Part shown: positions 8,171 through 16,165 of the stretch, in pieces
Numbering within the stretch: position 1 is the stretch's first letter
How the letters are laid out: the number at the start of each line of letters is the position of its first letter
Origin: Selenomonadaceae bacterium
Lineage (GTDB): Bacteria; Bacillota; Negativicutes; Selenomonadales; Selenomonadaceae
Reading direction: 5' to 3'
Length of the DNA: 38,147 bases
NCBI GenBank assembly: GCA_017635875.1
Contig: JAGBKP010000086.1
Location: forward strand, 1 to 38,147
The notes under the pieces: generated by a model
What the model saw: only the letters and a program-made list of their open reading frames with translations
What the model was told of the DNA's origin: nothing
Database searches by the model: none
Translations under genes and position numbers: made by a program

Positions 8171-9350
8171 TCGAAAATTGCAATAACAAATCGGACAGTA
8201 AAAAAAAATAATTATAGGATATGTGGAAGTAAGGAAATTTGTTTGTCGAATAATTCTTTGGGTGTACGATAGCCAAACATCTTTCGGGGTAAATTATTGA
8301 TAAAATTCTCTATAGTTTGTACGGTATAGTCAGACACTTCTCCAATGTTTTTACCCTTTGGAATAAAACGCCGTACTATGGAATTTTGCTTCTCGTTGGT
8401 TCCACGTTCGCCTGCAGAATACGGATGGGCAAAATACACGTTTATTCCGACAAGAAATTCTTGTAAACTGCAAAACTCGCTACCATTATCGCTGGTTACC
8501 GTTTTAAATACCCGCGGAAACATTTCGCCATATTCTTTCTTTAGTGATACAAGAGCATGTTCTACTGATTTTTTATTTTTACCATCAATTTTAATGATAT
8601 GGCGTTTACGCGTCATTCGCTCATCAAGAGTCAATAAAACTTCTCCGGTGTTTCGCTTACCTACTATCGTGTCGATTTCCCAATGTCCAAATTCTGTTCG
8701 GCTATTTACAATTTCCGGACGCTCTTCAATGCTAGCTCCTAAAATACGGCGATTTATACGGCAACGGTGCTTATGAGTATTTCGTCTAACTCTAAGTAAA
8801 AGGTCTATGTTTTTTACTTTGATAAGACCTTTGCTGATATAGTTATATAAAGTCTTAGTACAAACGGTAACATCAAACATTCCTTCTAGTTTGGCTCTGC
8901 CACAAACAGCATCGGGTGATAATTTTTTATTTATGATTTCGTTTTCAGCAAATCGTATGAACTCATTTGCTTTATCCAACTTATATGGCTTGCGACAAAA
9001 ACTACGATTTCTTTCATAAGCGCGTTGACCTGTATCAGCAAAATATACGCGACGAAGTTTAAGATTGGAGTCGAGTTGTTCAACAGTGCCGCGTTTTAAT
9101 TCTTCATATAATGTGGAGCGAGATATTCCTAATTGATTTGCTATTTGAGTCTTTGGAACTTTTTGCCGCATAAGTGCTTGAATTTCGCCTCGTTGATATG
9201 AATTTAGATGTTGAAAACGACGCTTATTTGTAGTAGAATTAGTGCTAGACATGCAGGTTGGCTCCTTTCGGCGGATTGTGCGTCACACTTATCCTACCAC
9301 AAGCCTTCCTGCTTGTCTTTTTTTGTGTCCGATTTCATTTTACAATTAAC
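8171..9350 (-). mobile_element. IS30-family insertion sequence, about 1.18 kb
   Basis: The element contains one transposase gene and imperfect terminal inverted repeats of about 25 bp at 8173-8197 and 9326-9350 (19 of 25 match; the inner 10 bp AAATCGGACA are identical). An identical 13-bp direct repeat ACACAAAAAATTT lies at each edge (8158-8170 and 9351-9363), a likely target duplication. This is longer than the 2-3 bp usual in the family, although some IS30 members make longer ones. Exact ends are uncertain by 1-2 bp. It sits between the methyltransferase promoter and the 3' end of the DUF554 gene. Confidence 0.8.
8212..9252 (-). CDS. IS30-family transposase
   Basis: This is a DDE transposase of 346 residues, normal length for IS30. 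An N-terminal helix-turn-helix (about 17-55, with KVPKTQIANQLGISRSTLYE) binds the ends. The catalytic core shows D194 in HWEIDTIVG, D255 in TSDNGSEF and the Glu (about 287) in ERGTNEKQN, followed by the typical RRFIPKG. The start ATG 9252 has AAAGGAG 9 nt upstream. The frame is complete, so the element could be active. Confidence 0.96.
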   Translation of the reverse strand: MSSTNSTTNKRRFQHLNSYQRGEIQALMRQKVPKTQIANQLGISRSTLYEELKRGTVEQLDSNLKLRRVYFADTGQRAYERNRSFCRKPYKLDKANEFIRFAENEIINKKLSPDAVCGRAKLEGMFDVTVCTKTLYNYISKGLIKVKNIDLLLRVRRNTHKHRCRINRRILGASIEERPEIVNSRTEFGHWEIDTIVGKRNTGEVLLTLDERMTRKRHIIKIDGKNKKSVEHALVSLKKEYGEMFPRVFKTVTSDNGSEFCSLQEFLVGINVYFAHPYSAGERGTNEKQNSIVRRFIPKGKNIGEVSDYTVQTIENFINNLPRKMFGYRTPKELFDKQISLLPHIL

Positions 9351-9363
9351 ACACAAAAAATTT
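9351..9363. repeat. Putative IS30 target-site duplication, right copy
   Basis: ACACAAAAAATTT, the partner of 8158-8170. It starts directly after the right inverted repeat. Confidence 0.55.
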
Positions 9364-9424
9364 CTAGATAAAATTAACTCAATTTTTGATTGTTTGGGGG
9401 GTGAGGTTACGTATGCTTTCTTTA

Positions 9425-10108
9425 TCAAAGTGCTATCGCGACTATTATTGGCGCGACAACAAGGGCGGGGAGGTAGTTTATCACTTTTAATTTTGTGATT
9501 TCTGCCATATTAAGCCCTAAAGCCATGATTATGAGTGAGCCTACCGTGTTTAGTTCGGTTATTATCGCGTTTGAAAGAATTGGCGCGAGGGTTTCGGCAA
9601 AAATTACTATCGCGCCTTGAAAGAAAAGAGTAAATACCGCAGAACCCAAAACTCCCGCGCCCATTACGGCGGAAAGCATTATTCCCGCTATAAAATCAAG
9701 GAGCGATTTGGTATAGAGCATATTAAAATCGCCCAACAGACCCGCGTTTAAAGAGCCTACTATTACCATCGCGCCTACGTTCATTATAAGGCACGACGTC
9801 ACAAAGGCGTTGGCAAAATCTTCGCCGCCGCCTTTTTTTGAAAATTTTGAGGTGATTTTTTCCGCTCCGCGATTTATTTTTCCGTCAAGGTCTGTGAGTT
9901 CTCCTATAAAAATCCCAACGCTTACGGCTATTATCATTATAAGTATGTGCTTTTCCGCAATCGCTCCCTGTATGCCGATTAGTACCGTGCAAACGCCCAA
10001 TCCTTTCATAAGCGCGCTTGAAATGTCTTTCGGCACTCCTTTTTTTGCGGCAAGCCCTATAAGAGTGCCAATAACAATGGCTATGCTGTTTACAATAACG
10101 GCGAACAT
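9425..10108 (-). CDS. DUF554 family membrane protein (YdfK/YqgA-like)
   Basis: An integral membrane protein of unknown function, 227 residues, with about six to seven hydrophobic helices. The N-terminal IVNSIAIVIGTLIGLAAKKG and the central LTDLDGKINRGAEKI match the DUF554 pattern as I know it. ATG 10108 has GAGGTGG about 5 nt upstream. The gene follows the TRAP transporter on the same strand with 42 nt between. A GC-rich hairpin lies in that gap, so it may be transcribed only partly with it. Its 3' end is 62 nt from the IS30 repeat, so the stop codon was not disturbed. Confidence 0.85.
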   Translation of the reverse strand: MFAVIVNSIAIVIGTLIGLAAKKGVPKDISSALMKGLGVCTVLIGIQGAIAEKHILIMIIAVSVGIFIGELTDLDGKINRGAEKITSKFSKKGGGEDFANAFVTSCLIMNVGAMVIVGSLNAGLLGDFNMLYTKSLLDFIAGIMLSAVMGAGVLGSAVFTLFFQGAIVIFAETLAPILSNAIITELNTVGSLIIMALGLNMAEITKLKVINYLPALVVAPIIVAIAL

Positions 10109-10126
10109 TAAACCACCTCAAAAATT

Positions 10127-10150
10127 ATCCCCGCGCAAAGCGGGGATTTT
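10127..10150. terminator. Hairpin between the TRAP and DUF554 genes
   Basis: ATCCCCGC GCAAA GCGGGGAT, followed by six Ts on the plus strand. On the minus strand, the direction of the genes, it is followed by ATAATTTTT. It probably terminates or attenuates transcription leaving the TRAP gene. Confidence 0.65.
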
Positions 10151-12088
10151 TTATTTGTTTTCGTGCCGATACATTTTCTTTATATGACGCTTTTGCAAAA
10201 TTAGCACGATAACGATTAGGATTATGCCGATTAAATCCGTGACGCTGCCCGGTTTTATCATTAAAAGCCCGCCTATAAGCAATATTATCCGCTCGAATTT
10301 AGTTGTGTAATCGATAAAATAACCGATAAGCGACGCGGAAAGCGCGACCATACCTACAACAGCCGTTATCAGCGCGGACAGCGTCACCGAGATATTTCCG
10401 CTTTGTAGCAAGAGTTCAGGCGACATTACGAAAATATAGGGGATTATAAACGCGGCTATGGCAAGTTTGGACGCGTTTACGCCTGTTCTTAACGCGTTGC
10501 CGCCGCTAATGCCCGCGCCTGCAAACGCCGCAAGCGCGACGGGCGGAGTTACGTCCGCTATTATGCCAAAGTAAAATACGAACATATGCGCCGAAAGTAT
10601 CGGCACTCCTATTTGCAGGAGCGCAGGAGCGGCGACCGTGGACGTTATGACATAGTTTGCAGTCGTGGGTACGCCCATACCGAGGACTATGGCGGTAATC
10701 ATCGTAAAGAAAAGACTTGGGAGGAGCGCGCCGCCTGAAAGCTCGATTAAACTTGACGCAAGTTTTAGTCCCATACCCGTCTTTGTGACTACGCCTATTA
10801 TAATTCCCGCGGAGGCGCAGGCGACAAGCACTCCCAGCGCGCCTTTTGCGCCTTTTTCAAGCCCGTTTACTATTTCAATAGGTTTCATACGGGTCGATTT
10901 TCTTAAAGAGGAGCAGATTATGGACAAAAATATAGCGACAAGCGCGGCTCTCATCGGGGTGTAGCCGGTAACAAGCAAATAGACTATGACTATCAGAGGA
11001 ATAGCGAGATGACCGCGTTCTTTTAAAATTTCGCCGATTTTCGGAAGTTTTTCTCGTGGGATTCCCTTTAAATGGTTGCGTTTCGCCTCAAAATGCACGC
11101 CCAGCCATACGCCCAAAAAGTAGAGCAGAGCGGGGATGGCGGCGGCTTTTACAATATCAACGTACGGCACGCCCACAAATTCCGCCATTAAAAACGCCGC
11201 CGCGCCCATAACAGGCGGCATAAGCTGACCGCCGGTAGAAGCCGCAGCCTCTACCGCGCCCGCAAAATTTTTGTGGTAGCCGAGTTTTTTCATCATCGGA
11301 ATGGTTAAACTTCCCGTGCCGACAACATTTGCAACGGAACTTCCCGATACCGTCCCCATTAGGCCGCTTGAGAGCACCGCGACTTTAGCGGGACCGCCCG
11401 ACGCCCAACCCGCTATGGAATTTGCAAGGTCTATAAAGAATTTGCCGAGTCCCGTTACTTCTAAATACGCGCCAAAGAGTATGAACAGGAATATAAAGGT
11501 GGACGATACGCCTAACGGTATGCCGAAAATGCCTTCCGTGGTGAAATAAAGATGGCTTACAAGCTGATTTACTGTAAGCCCGCGGTGGGCGATAAGGCTT
11601 GGCATATACGGTCCTAAGAACGCGTAAGTCAAGAAGAACAGCACGACTATTACCATAGGCAAGCCCACTACGCGCCGCGTCGCTTCTATAATCGTAATTA
11701 TGCCTACAATACCAAAGATTAAATCGGCGCTCGTTACGGTGCCGGCGCGCAACACTAATTCCCCGTAAGCGTATACGATATACAGCGGAGTCGCCGCGCC
11801 TATAATTGCAAGAGCGGCGTCCAAAGGGTGGATTTTTTCGCGCGACCATGATTTTCGCGTGGGATAGAGCAAAAATGCAAGCGCCATACCGAAACTTAAA
11901 TGCACGGCGCGTTGGAGTTGCGCGTCAAGCACGCCGAAAATCGCGGTGTAGAGTTGAAAGAGTGAAAAGGATATGGCGATTGCCGTTACGATTTTCGCCA
12001 TAAATCCCATATAATTCATAGTATCGGATTCTTTGCTGTATTCTTTTAAAACTTTTTGAGCCAGTTCTTCGTTTTTTGCGTTTTCCAA
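10151..12088 (-). CDS. TRAP transporter, fused 4TM/12TM permease (DctQM type)
   Basis: This 645-residue protein fuses the small and large membrane subunits of a TRAP transporter. Such fused proteins normally import organic acids or amino acids driven by an ion gradient, with a TAXI-type extracytoplasmic binding protein. The large-subunit signatures are visible: GLMGTVSGSSVANVVGTGSL and VEAAASTGGQLMPPVMGAAA (about residues 243-290), then GMGVPTTANYVI near 475. The start is TTG 12088, 7 nt after GGAGG. No binding-protein gene is adjacent: upstream is an unrelated ABC operon with its own terminator. The substrate is unknown. Confidence 0.92.
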   Translation of the reverse strand: MENAKNEELAQKVLKEYSKESDTMNYMGFMAKIVTAIAISFSLFQLYTAIFGVLDAQLQRAVHLSFGMALAFLLYPTRKSWSREKIHPLDAALAIIGAATPLYIVYAYGELVLRAGTVTSADLIFGIVGIITIIEATRRVVGLPMVIVVLFFLTYAFLGPYMPSLIAHRGLTVNQLVSHLYFTTEGIFGIPLGVSSTFIFLFILFGAYLEVTGLGKFFIDLANSIAGWASGGPAKVAVLSSGLMGTVSGSSVANVVGTGSLTIPMMKKLGYHKNFAGAVEAAASTGGQLMPPVMGAAAFLMAEFVGVPYVDIVKAAAIPALLYFLGVWLGVHFEAKRNHLKGIPREKLPKIGEILKERGHLAIPLIVIVYLLVTGYTPMRAALVAIFLSIICSSLRKSTRMKPIEIVNGLEKGAKGALGVLVACASAGIIIGVVTKTGMGLKLASSLIELSGGALLPSLFFTMITAIVLGMGVPTTANYVITSTVAAPALLQIGVPILSAHMFVFYFGIIADVTPPVALAAFAGAGISGGNALRTGVNASKLAIAAFIIPYIFVMSPELLLQSGNISVTLSALITAVVGMVALSASLIGYFIDYTTKFERIILLIGGLLMIKPGSVTDLIGIILIVIVLILQKRHIKKMYRHENK

Positions 12089-12124
12089 TTTTGCGCCTCC
12101 TATAGTTAATATGTCACAGCAGAT

Positions 12125-12153
12125 ATTTTACTTCAATAAATGATATTTGTCAC
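12125..12153 (-). promoter_or_regulatory. Promoter of the TRAP transporter gene
   Basis: On the minus strand GTGACA (complement of 12148-12153), a 17-bp spacer and TAAAAT (complement of 12125-12130). Each hexamer has five of six consensus bases. It is about 37 nt upstream of the TTG start, just downstream of the terminator of the preceding operon. Confidence 0.7.
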
Positions 12154-12168
12154 TATTTTTTTTTGACA

Positions 12169-12208
12169 AAAAAGCGGCAAGAGCCGATTTTAAGCTCTCG
12201 CCGCTTTT
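12169..12208 (-). terminator. Terminator of the amino acid ABC operon
   Basis: A 15-bp stem with one mismatch (AAAAGCGGC-AGAGC against GCTCT-GCCGCTTTT) is followed on the minus strand by TTTTTTGTC. It lies directly after the ATPase gene. Confidence 0.85.
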
Positions 12209-12212
12209 GTTA

Positions 12213-12932
12213 TTACAATACCTTCGATAAAAACGCTTTTGTGCGTTCTTCTTTCGGATTTTCAAAAATTTCTTTGGGATTTCCTTCTTCTACTATATAG
12301 CCGCCGTCCATAAAGATTAGCCTTGTGCCGACTTCCCTTGCAAACCCCATTTCGTGCGTTACCACAATCATTGTCATACCCGATTTTGCAAGTTCTTTCA
12401 TAACGTCCAAAACTTCGCCTACAAGCTCAGGGTCAAGAGCTGATGTCGGCTCGTCAAAGAGCATAAGTTTCGGATTCATCGCCAAGGCTCTCGCTATGGC
12501 TACGCGCTGTTGCTGACCGCCCGAAAGCTGTTCGGGGTACGCGCTTTCTTTATCCGCAAGCCCTACGCGGGAAAGAAGTTCTCTTGCGGTTTTTTCACAT
12601 TCCTCGCGAGGGAGTTTTCTTACTTTCATAGGCGCAAGTATTATGTTTTCAAGCACCGTCATATGCGGAAATAGGTTAAACCTCTGAAACACCATTCCGA
12701 CTTCGGCGCGGACTTTGTTTATTTCCGCCTCGCCCGATATTTTTATGCCGTCTACGATTATTTCGCCTTCGGTCGGCTCTTCAAGATAATTTATGCAGCG
12801 TAAAAACGTGGATTTGCCCGAACCAGACGGGCCTATTATAACGACAACCTCGCGCGGCTTAACGCGAATATCTATGCCTTTTAAAATCTCAAGCTCGCCG
12901 AAGGATTTTTTCAGCCCTTTAACGTTTATCAT
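12213..12932 (-). CDS. Polar amino acid ABC transporter ATPase (GlnQ-like)
   Basis: This is the ATP-hydrolysing subunit of an amino acid importer. Walker [10 protein letters not shown] (about 35-43), signature LSGGQQQR, Walker B LMLFDEPT and the H-loop VTHE are all present. Length (239 aa) is typical for GlnQ/ArtP/HisP. The gene overlaps the end of the permease gene by 14 nt, so the two are translationally coupled. The substrate (Gln, Arg, Cys or similar) cannot be told from the ATPase. The operon order is binding protein, permease, ATPase. Confidence 0.95.
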   Translation of the reverse strand: MINVKGLKKSFGELEILKGIDIRVKPREVVVIIGPSGSGKSTFLRCINYLEEPTEGEIIVDGIKISGEAEINKVRAEVGMVFQRFNLFPHMTVLENIILAPMKVRKLPREECEKTARELLSRVGLADKESAYPEQLSGGQQQRVAIARALAMNPKLMLFDEPTSALDPELVGEVLDVMKELAKSGMTMIVVTHEMGFAREVGTRLIFMDGGYIVEEGNPKEIFENPKEERTKAFLSKVL

Positions 12933-13584
12933 TTATACGCCACCTCTTTTCAAGATACGCAACCAAACGCGAAATCGTAAGCGTCATTATAAGGTAAATA
13001 ACCGCAACGGAGAGCCAAATTTCAAGCGCGCCGTAAGTTCGGGCGATTATAAGCTGACCGCGCCTCGTAAGCTCCTCAAAACCTATGACCGAAACAAGGG
13101 AAGAATCCTTTAAAAGCGCGATAAATTCATTCCCAAGCGGAGGAATAACGCGTCTAAAGGCTTGCGGGACTATGATATAGCCCATAGTTTGCAGCCAAGT
13201 CATGCCAAGCGACCGTCCGGCCTCCATCTGTCCCTTGTCGATGGACTCTATTCCTGCGCGGAAAATTTCCGCCACATACGCGCCGCTGTTGATGCCGCAA
13301 CCCGCTATGGCGGCGATAAACGGGTCTATTCTCTGCCCCGTAATAACGGGAAGCGCAAAATATATTATAAAAATCTGCACGAGTAGGGGAGTGCCGCGGA
13401 AAAAATCAACATACACCGCCGCCGCAAAACGCACTATTTTCACGCTTGAAATTCTCGCAACGCCCGCAAACAGCCCGATAAATATGCCAAGCGCGATGGA
13501 AAGCACGGTAATTTCAATCGTAACCGCCGCCCCCGTGAGGAGTAGCGGTATCGACGTCGCTATTAAATCGAACGAAAAAGTCAT
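12919..13584 (-). CDS. Polar amino acid ABC transporter permease
   Basis: This is the membrane subunit of the HisM/GlnP family, 221 residues, with about five hydrophobic helices. The EAA loop that docks the ATPase reads [20 protein letters not shown] (about residues 141-160). With a single permease gene the complex is probably a homodimer. Its ATG overlaps the stop codon of the binding protein gene (ATGA), a sign of coupling. Confidence 0.95.
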   Translation of the reverse strand: MTFSFDLIATSIPLLLTGAAVTIEITVLSIALGIFIGLFAGVARISSVKIVRFAAAVYVDFFRGTPLLVQIFIIYFALPVITGQRIDPFIAAIAGCGINSGAYVAEIFRAGIESIDKGQMEAGRSLGMTWLQTMGYIIVPQAFRRVIPPLGNEFIALLKDSSLVSVIGFEELTRRGQLIIARTYGALEIWLSVAVIYLIMTLTISRLVAYLEKRWRINDKR

Positions 13585-14357
13585 TTAGATACCCCGAACC
13601 ATTTGTCGTAAATCTTCTGATATTCGCCGTTATCTTTGAGTTTTTTAAGCGCGGCGTTTATTTTTTCCTGAAGTTCCTTGTTGTCCTTACGCATAGCCAT
13701 ACCATAGTTTTCGGAGGTGAGTTTGTCGTTAAGCGGCTTTACGCCTTCGCTGTTGGTGCGTTTTAAATAGTAATCGTTTACCGGGCGGTCGTTAATAACC
13801 GCGTCTACGCCGCCCGCTTTAAGCTCCATAAAACATTCGGAAATTACGTTAAAGTTTTTAACTTCGCAATCTTTGATTTTAGCAGCTTCTCTTGAGCCTG
13901 TTGTGCCGATTTGCACCGCGACTTTTTTGCCTTCCAAATCGGTGAAACCTTTGATTTTGTCTTCGTTCGCGCGTACAACAATCGTAAGTCCGGATTCGTA
14001 ATACGGGTCGGAGAATAACACCTTATTCTTGCGCTCGTCGTTAATGGTCATACCCGAAATAATGAGGTCGATATTTCCGGCTTCAAGAGCGGGGATAAGC
14101 CCGTCGAAACCGATGTTGGATATTTCTACTTTATAATTCATTTCTTTTCCGATAGCGCGGATTAGATCCATATCAAAGCCTTGATATTCGGTTTTACCTT
14201 CCTCTTGAAACTCAAAAGGAGCAAAATCCGCAGAACACGCCACGCGGATAACTTTGTTTTCGGTCTTTTGCGCCTTGTTGTCGCCGCCGCAACCCGTAAG
14301 AACAGCGGTAAGCATAAAAATACTTCCCAATATAAGCGACAATATTTTTTTGTTCAT
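13581..14357 (-). CDS. Amino acid ABC transporter substrate-binding lipoprotein
   Basis: This is an extracytoplasmic binding protein of family 3 (SBP_bac_3). Residues 1-22 form a lipoprotein signal with the lipobox LTGC, so it should be anchored by the Cys. The mature part has the fold markers FAPFEFQ, YQGFDMDLIRAIGKEMNY and GTTGSREAA. Length (258 aa) is normal. ATG 14357 follows GAGGTGA. It is the first gene of the three-gene operon. Family markers fit polar amino acids such as Gln, Arg or cystine, but specificity is not resolved. Confidence 0.94.
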   Translation of the reverse strand: MNKKILSLILGSIFMLTAVLTGCGGDNKAQKTENKVIRVACSADFAPFEFQEEGKTEYQGFDMDLIRAIGKEMNYKVEISNIGFDGLIPALEAGNIDLIISGMTINDERKNKVLFSDPYYESGLTIVVRANEDKIKGFTDLEGKKVAVQIGTTGSREAAKIKDCEVKNFNVISECFMELKAGGVDAVINDRPVNDYYLKRTNSEGVKPLNDKLTSENYGMAMRKDNKELQEKINAALKKLKDNGEYQKIYDKWFGVSK

Positions 14358-14382
14358 AGTATCACCTCATAAAACATAAAGA

Positions 14383-14404
14383 AAAGGGGACAAAGCCCCT
14401 TTTA
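14383..14404. terminator. Hairpin ahead of the ABC operon
   Basis: AAAAGGGG ACAAAG CCCCTTTT, with a T-rich continuation on the minus strand. It lies between the decarboxylase genes and the binding protein gene and would terminate transcripts from the former. Confidence 0.6.
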
Positions 14405-14417
14405 ACTCTAAAATATT

Positions 14418-14510
14418 CCCCGTAAAGACATAAAAACGGGGTGCAGGGGGCGTTGCTCCCTGCCGGGGTCAAGGGGCAGAGCCCCTTGTGGGTACAGGGC
14501 AAAGCCCTGT
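14418..14510. repeat. Cluster of GC-rich stem-loops (family 2, copy 1)
   Basis: Four small hairpins in a row: CCCCGT/ACGGGG (14418-14441), GCAGGG/CCCTGC (14443-14463), CAAGGGGCAGAGCCCCTTG (14470-14488) and ACAGGGCAAAGCCCTGT (14494-14510). It shares GGGTGCAGGG, GCGT and CCCTGCCGG modules in the same order with 20842-20869. It fills the gap downstream of the decarboxylase beta gene. Confidence 0.85.
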
Positions 14511-14523
14511 GTTATAAAAAATT

Positions 14524-15657
14524 TTATTTTAACATAGCAAGCATAGTGCCCGCCGCGACGGCGGTGCCGATAACGCCCGCGACATTCGGTCCCATAGCGT
14601 GCATTAAGAGGTAGTTGCCGGGTTTGCTCTTCATACCGACCATTTGAGATACGCGAGCCGCCATAGGAACAGCGGAAACGCCGGCAGAGCCGATAAGCGG
14701 ATTGATTTTGCCGCCGGTGGCTTTAGACATAATCTTACCGAGGATAAGACCGCCCGCCGTGCCGCCGATAAACGCGATAAGACCGAGGACGATTATAAGG
14801 AGAGTTTCTTTAACGAGGAAACTTTCCGCCGACATCGTCATACCCGTGCCGGTTGCAAGGAAAATAGTAACCATATTGCAGAGCGCGTTTTGCGCAGTAT
14901 CTGAAAGTCTGTCCATAACGCCCGATTCTCTAAACAGATTGCCAAGCATAAGGCAACCCAAAAGCGCCGCGATGGAAGGGAGCAACAAGCTTATAAAAAT
15001 AGTCGCGACGATTGGGAACACGATGCGCTCAAAACGAGTGACGGGGCGAAGATTCTCCATTTGAATTTCCCGCTCTTTTTGAGAAGTAAGAAGCATCATA
15101 ACAGGCGGCTGAATAAGAGGAACAAGGGACATATAGGAATACGCCGCGACCGCTATCGCGCCCAAAAGATGCGGAGCAAGTTTCGTCGAAAGATAAATGG
15201 AAGTAGGCCCGTCCGCGCCGCCGATAATACCTATCGCCGCCGCTTCGTGCACGGTAAATCCGAGCACCATCGCGCCCGCGAGGGCAACGAAAACGCCGAT
15301 TTGCGCCGCCGCGCCAAGCATAAGGGTAACGGGACGCGCAAGGAGCGGGCTAAAGTCCGTCATCGCGCCTATGCCTAAAAAGATGAGGGGCGGAAATATT
15401 TCATAAGCGATACCGTAATTTATCGCTTTCATAACGTTCATTTCCTCGCCGAAAAAGCCTGTTTCGGGGATATTTGCAAGTATACAGCCAAAAGCTATAG
15501 GGCCGAGTAAAAGCGGCTCGAACTCCTTAACAATGGCAAGATAGAGGAGAATAAGCCCAACTAAAATCATAATGCCGTGACCGAGCGTAAAAGCCGCAAA
15601 ACCGCTGTCGTTCCAAACAGACTGCAAGGAGACGACAAAAGCGTTAATAAATTCCAT
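14524..15657 (-). CDS. Na+-translocating decarboxylase beta subunit (OadB/MmdB/GcdB)
   Basis: The beta subunit is the membrane part of biotin-dependent sodium-pumping decarboxylases (oxaloacetate, methylmalonyl-CoA or glutaconyl-CoA). It decarboxylates carboxybiotin and exports Na+. Very hydrophobic, 377 residues, the usual length. Known functional segments are visible: GGADGPTSIYLSTKLAPHLL with Asp149, and NPLIGSAGVSAVPMAARVSQ near the C terminus. ATG 15657 follows AAGGAGG. The small subunit gene is 12 nt upstream. The carboxyltransferase and biotin-carrier genes are absent from the window, so which decarboxylase this serves is not decided. Confidence 0.94.
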   Translation of the reverse strand: MEFINAFVVSLQSVWNDSGFAAFTLGHGIMILVGLILLYLAIVKEFEPLLLGPIAFGCILANIPETGFFGEEMNVMKAINYGIAYEIFPPLIFLGIGAMTDFSPLLARPVTLMLGAAAQIGVFVALAGAMVLGFTVHEAAAIGIIGGADGPTSIYLSTKLAPHLLGAIAVAAYSYMSLVPLIQPPVMMLLTSQKEREIQMENLRPVTRFERIVFPIVATIFISLLLPSIAALLGCLMLGNLFRESGVMDRLSDTAQNALCNMVTIFLATGTGMTMSAESFLVKETLLIIVLGLIAFIGGTAGGLILGKIMSKATGGKINPLIGSAGVSAVPMAARVSQMVGMKSKPGNYLLMHAMGPNVAGVIGTAVAAGTMLAMLK

Positions 15658-15669
15658 CTGTCTACCTCC

Positions 15670-16008
15670 TTAATAGTTCATATTGAAAGCGCGACCGGAC
15701 TGTTTCCAACCGTCGCGGTTTATAGGGCGAATTGCCTTTACAACGCCCGTTACGCCCATTGAAGATATGGCGGCCGTTATCGCCGCGACAATTTCTTCGT
15801 TGTTGCTTTCAACGGGCGCGGGAGTTTCAACCGGCTGCGCGGGAGCGGAAACAACCGCAGGAGTTTCGACTTTTTTCTCTTTTGGTTTTGTGGGGTCGAT
15901 AAAGTGAATAAGTTTAATCAAGTACATCAAAGCGATCAGCACTATAAATACGACCGTCATATTGATGAGCATGATTATAAATGGATTCGTTGTAACCGGT
16001 TGATGCAT
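15670..16008 (-). CDS. Small subunit of Na+-translocating decarboxylase (OadG/MmdD-like)
   Basis: A 112-residue protein with one N-terminal membrane helix (about 10-30). A Pro/Ala/Val-rich linker follows, and then a short C-terminal domain with EEIVAAITAAISSM and AIRPINRDGW. This architecture matches OadG gamma and MmdD delta subunits, which hold the decarboxylase complex together at the membrane. ATG 16008 has GAGGTGA upstream. It is the first gene before the beta subunit, and argS diverges from it. Confidence 0.86.
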   Translation of the reverse strand: MHQPVTTNPFIIMLINMTVVFIVLIALMYLIKLIHFIDPTKPKEKKVETPAVVSAPAQPVETPAPVESNNEEIVAAITAAISSMGVTGVVKAIRPINRDGWKQSGRAFNMNY

Positions 16009-16051
16009 TTAATCACCTCATAAAAAATTTATCGCAAAATAACATTCTAGA

Positions 16052-16104
16052 TTATACAACATAGTAAAAAAAATTTCCACTAAAATTTAAAAATAGTTGT
16101 ATAA
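16052..16104. promoter_or_regulatory. Inverted repeat in the argS/decarboxylase divergent region
   Basis: A perfect 9-bp inverted repeat, TTATACAAC at 16052-16060 and GTTGTATAA at 16096-16104. The left arm on the minus strand reads GTTGTATAAT, and the right arm GTTGTATAAAGG. Each arm therefore carries a plausible -10 box for its own gene. No clear -35 boxes are seen. It could be two promoter cores or an operator. Confidence 0.45.
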
Positions 16105-16165
16105 AGGATTTTAAAACTTTTTGTCGAATAGACTTAATTCAAGAAAAAATAAAGGATTGATAATT

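Noticed and set aside
9208-9498. Plus-strand 96-residue frame across the right end of the IS30 element
   Set aside because: It spans the transposase start, the inverted repeat and the DUF554 3' end; no coherent product.
14644-15406. Plus-strand Arg-rich frames opposite the decarboxylase beta gene
   Set aside because: Shadows of a GC-biased membrane protein gene; no ribosome sites or recognisable domains.
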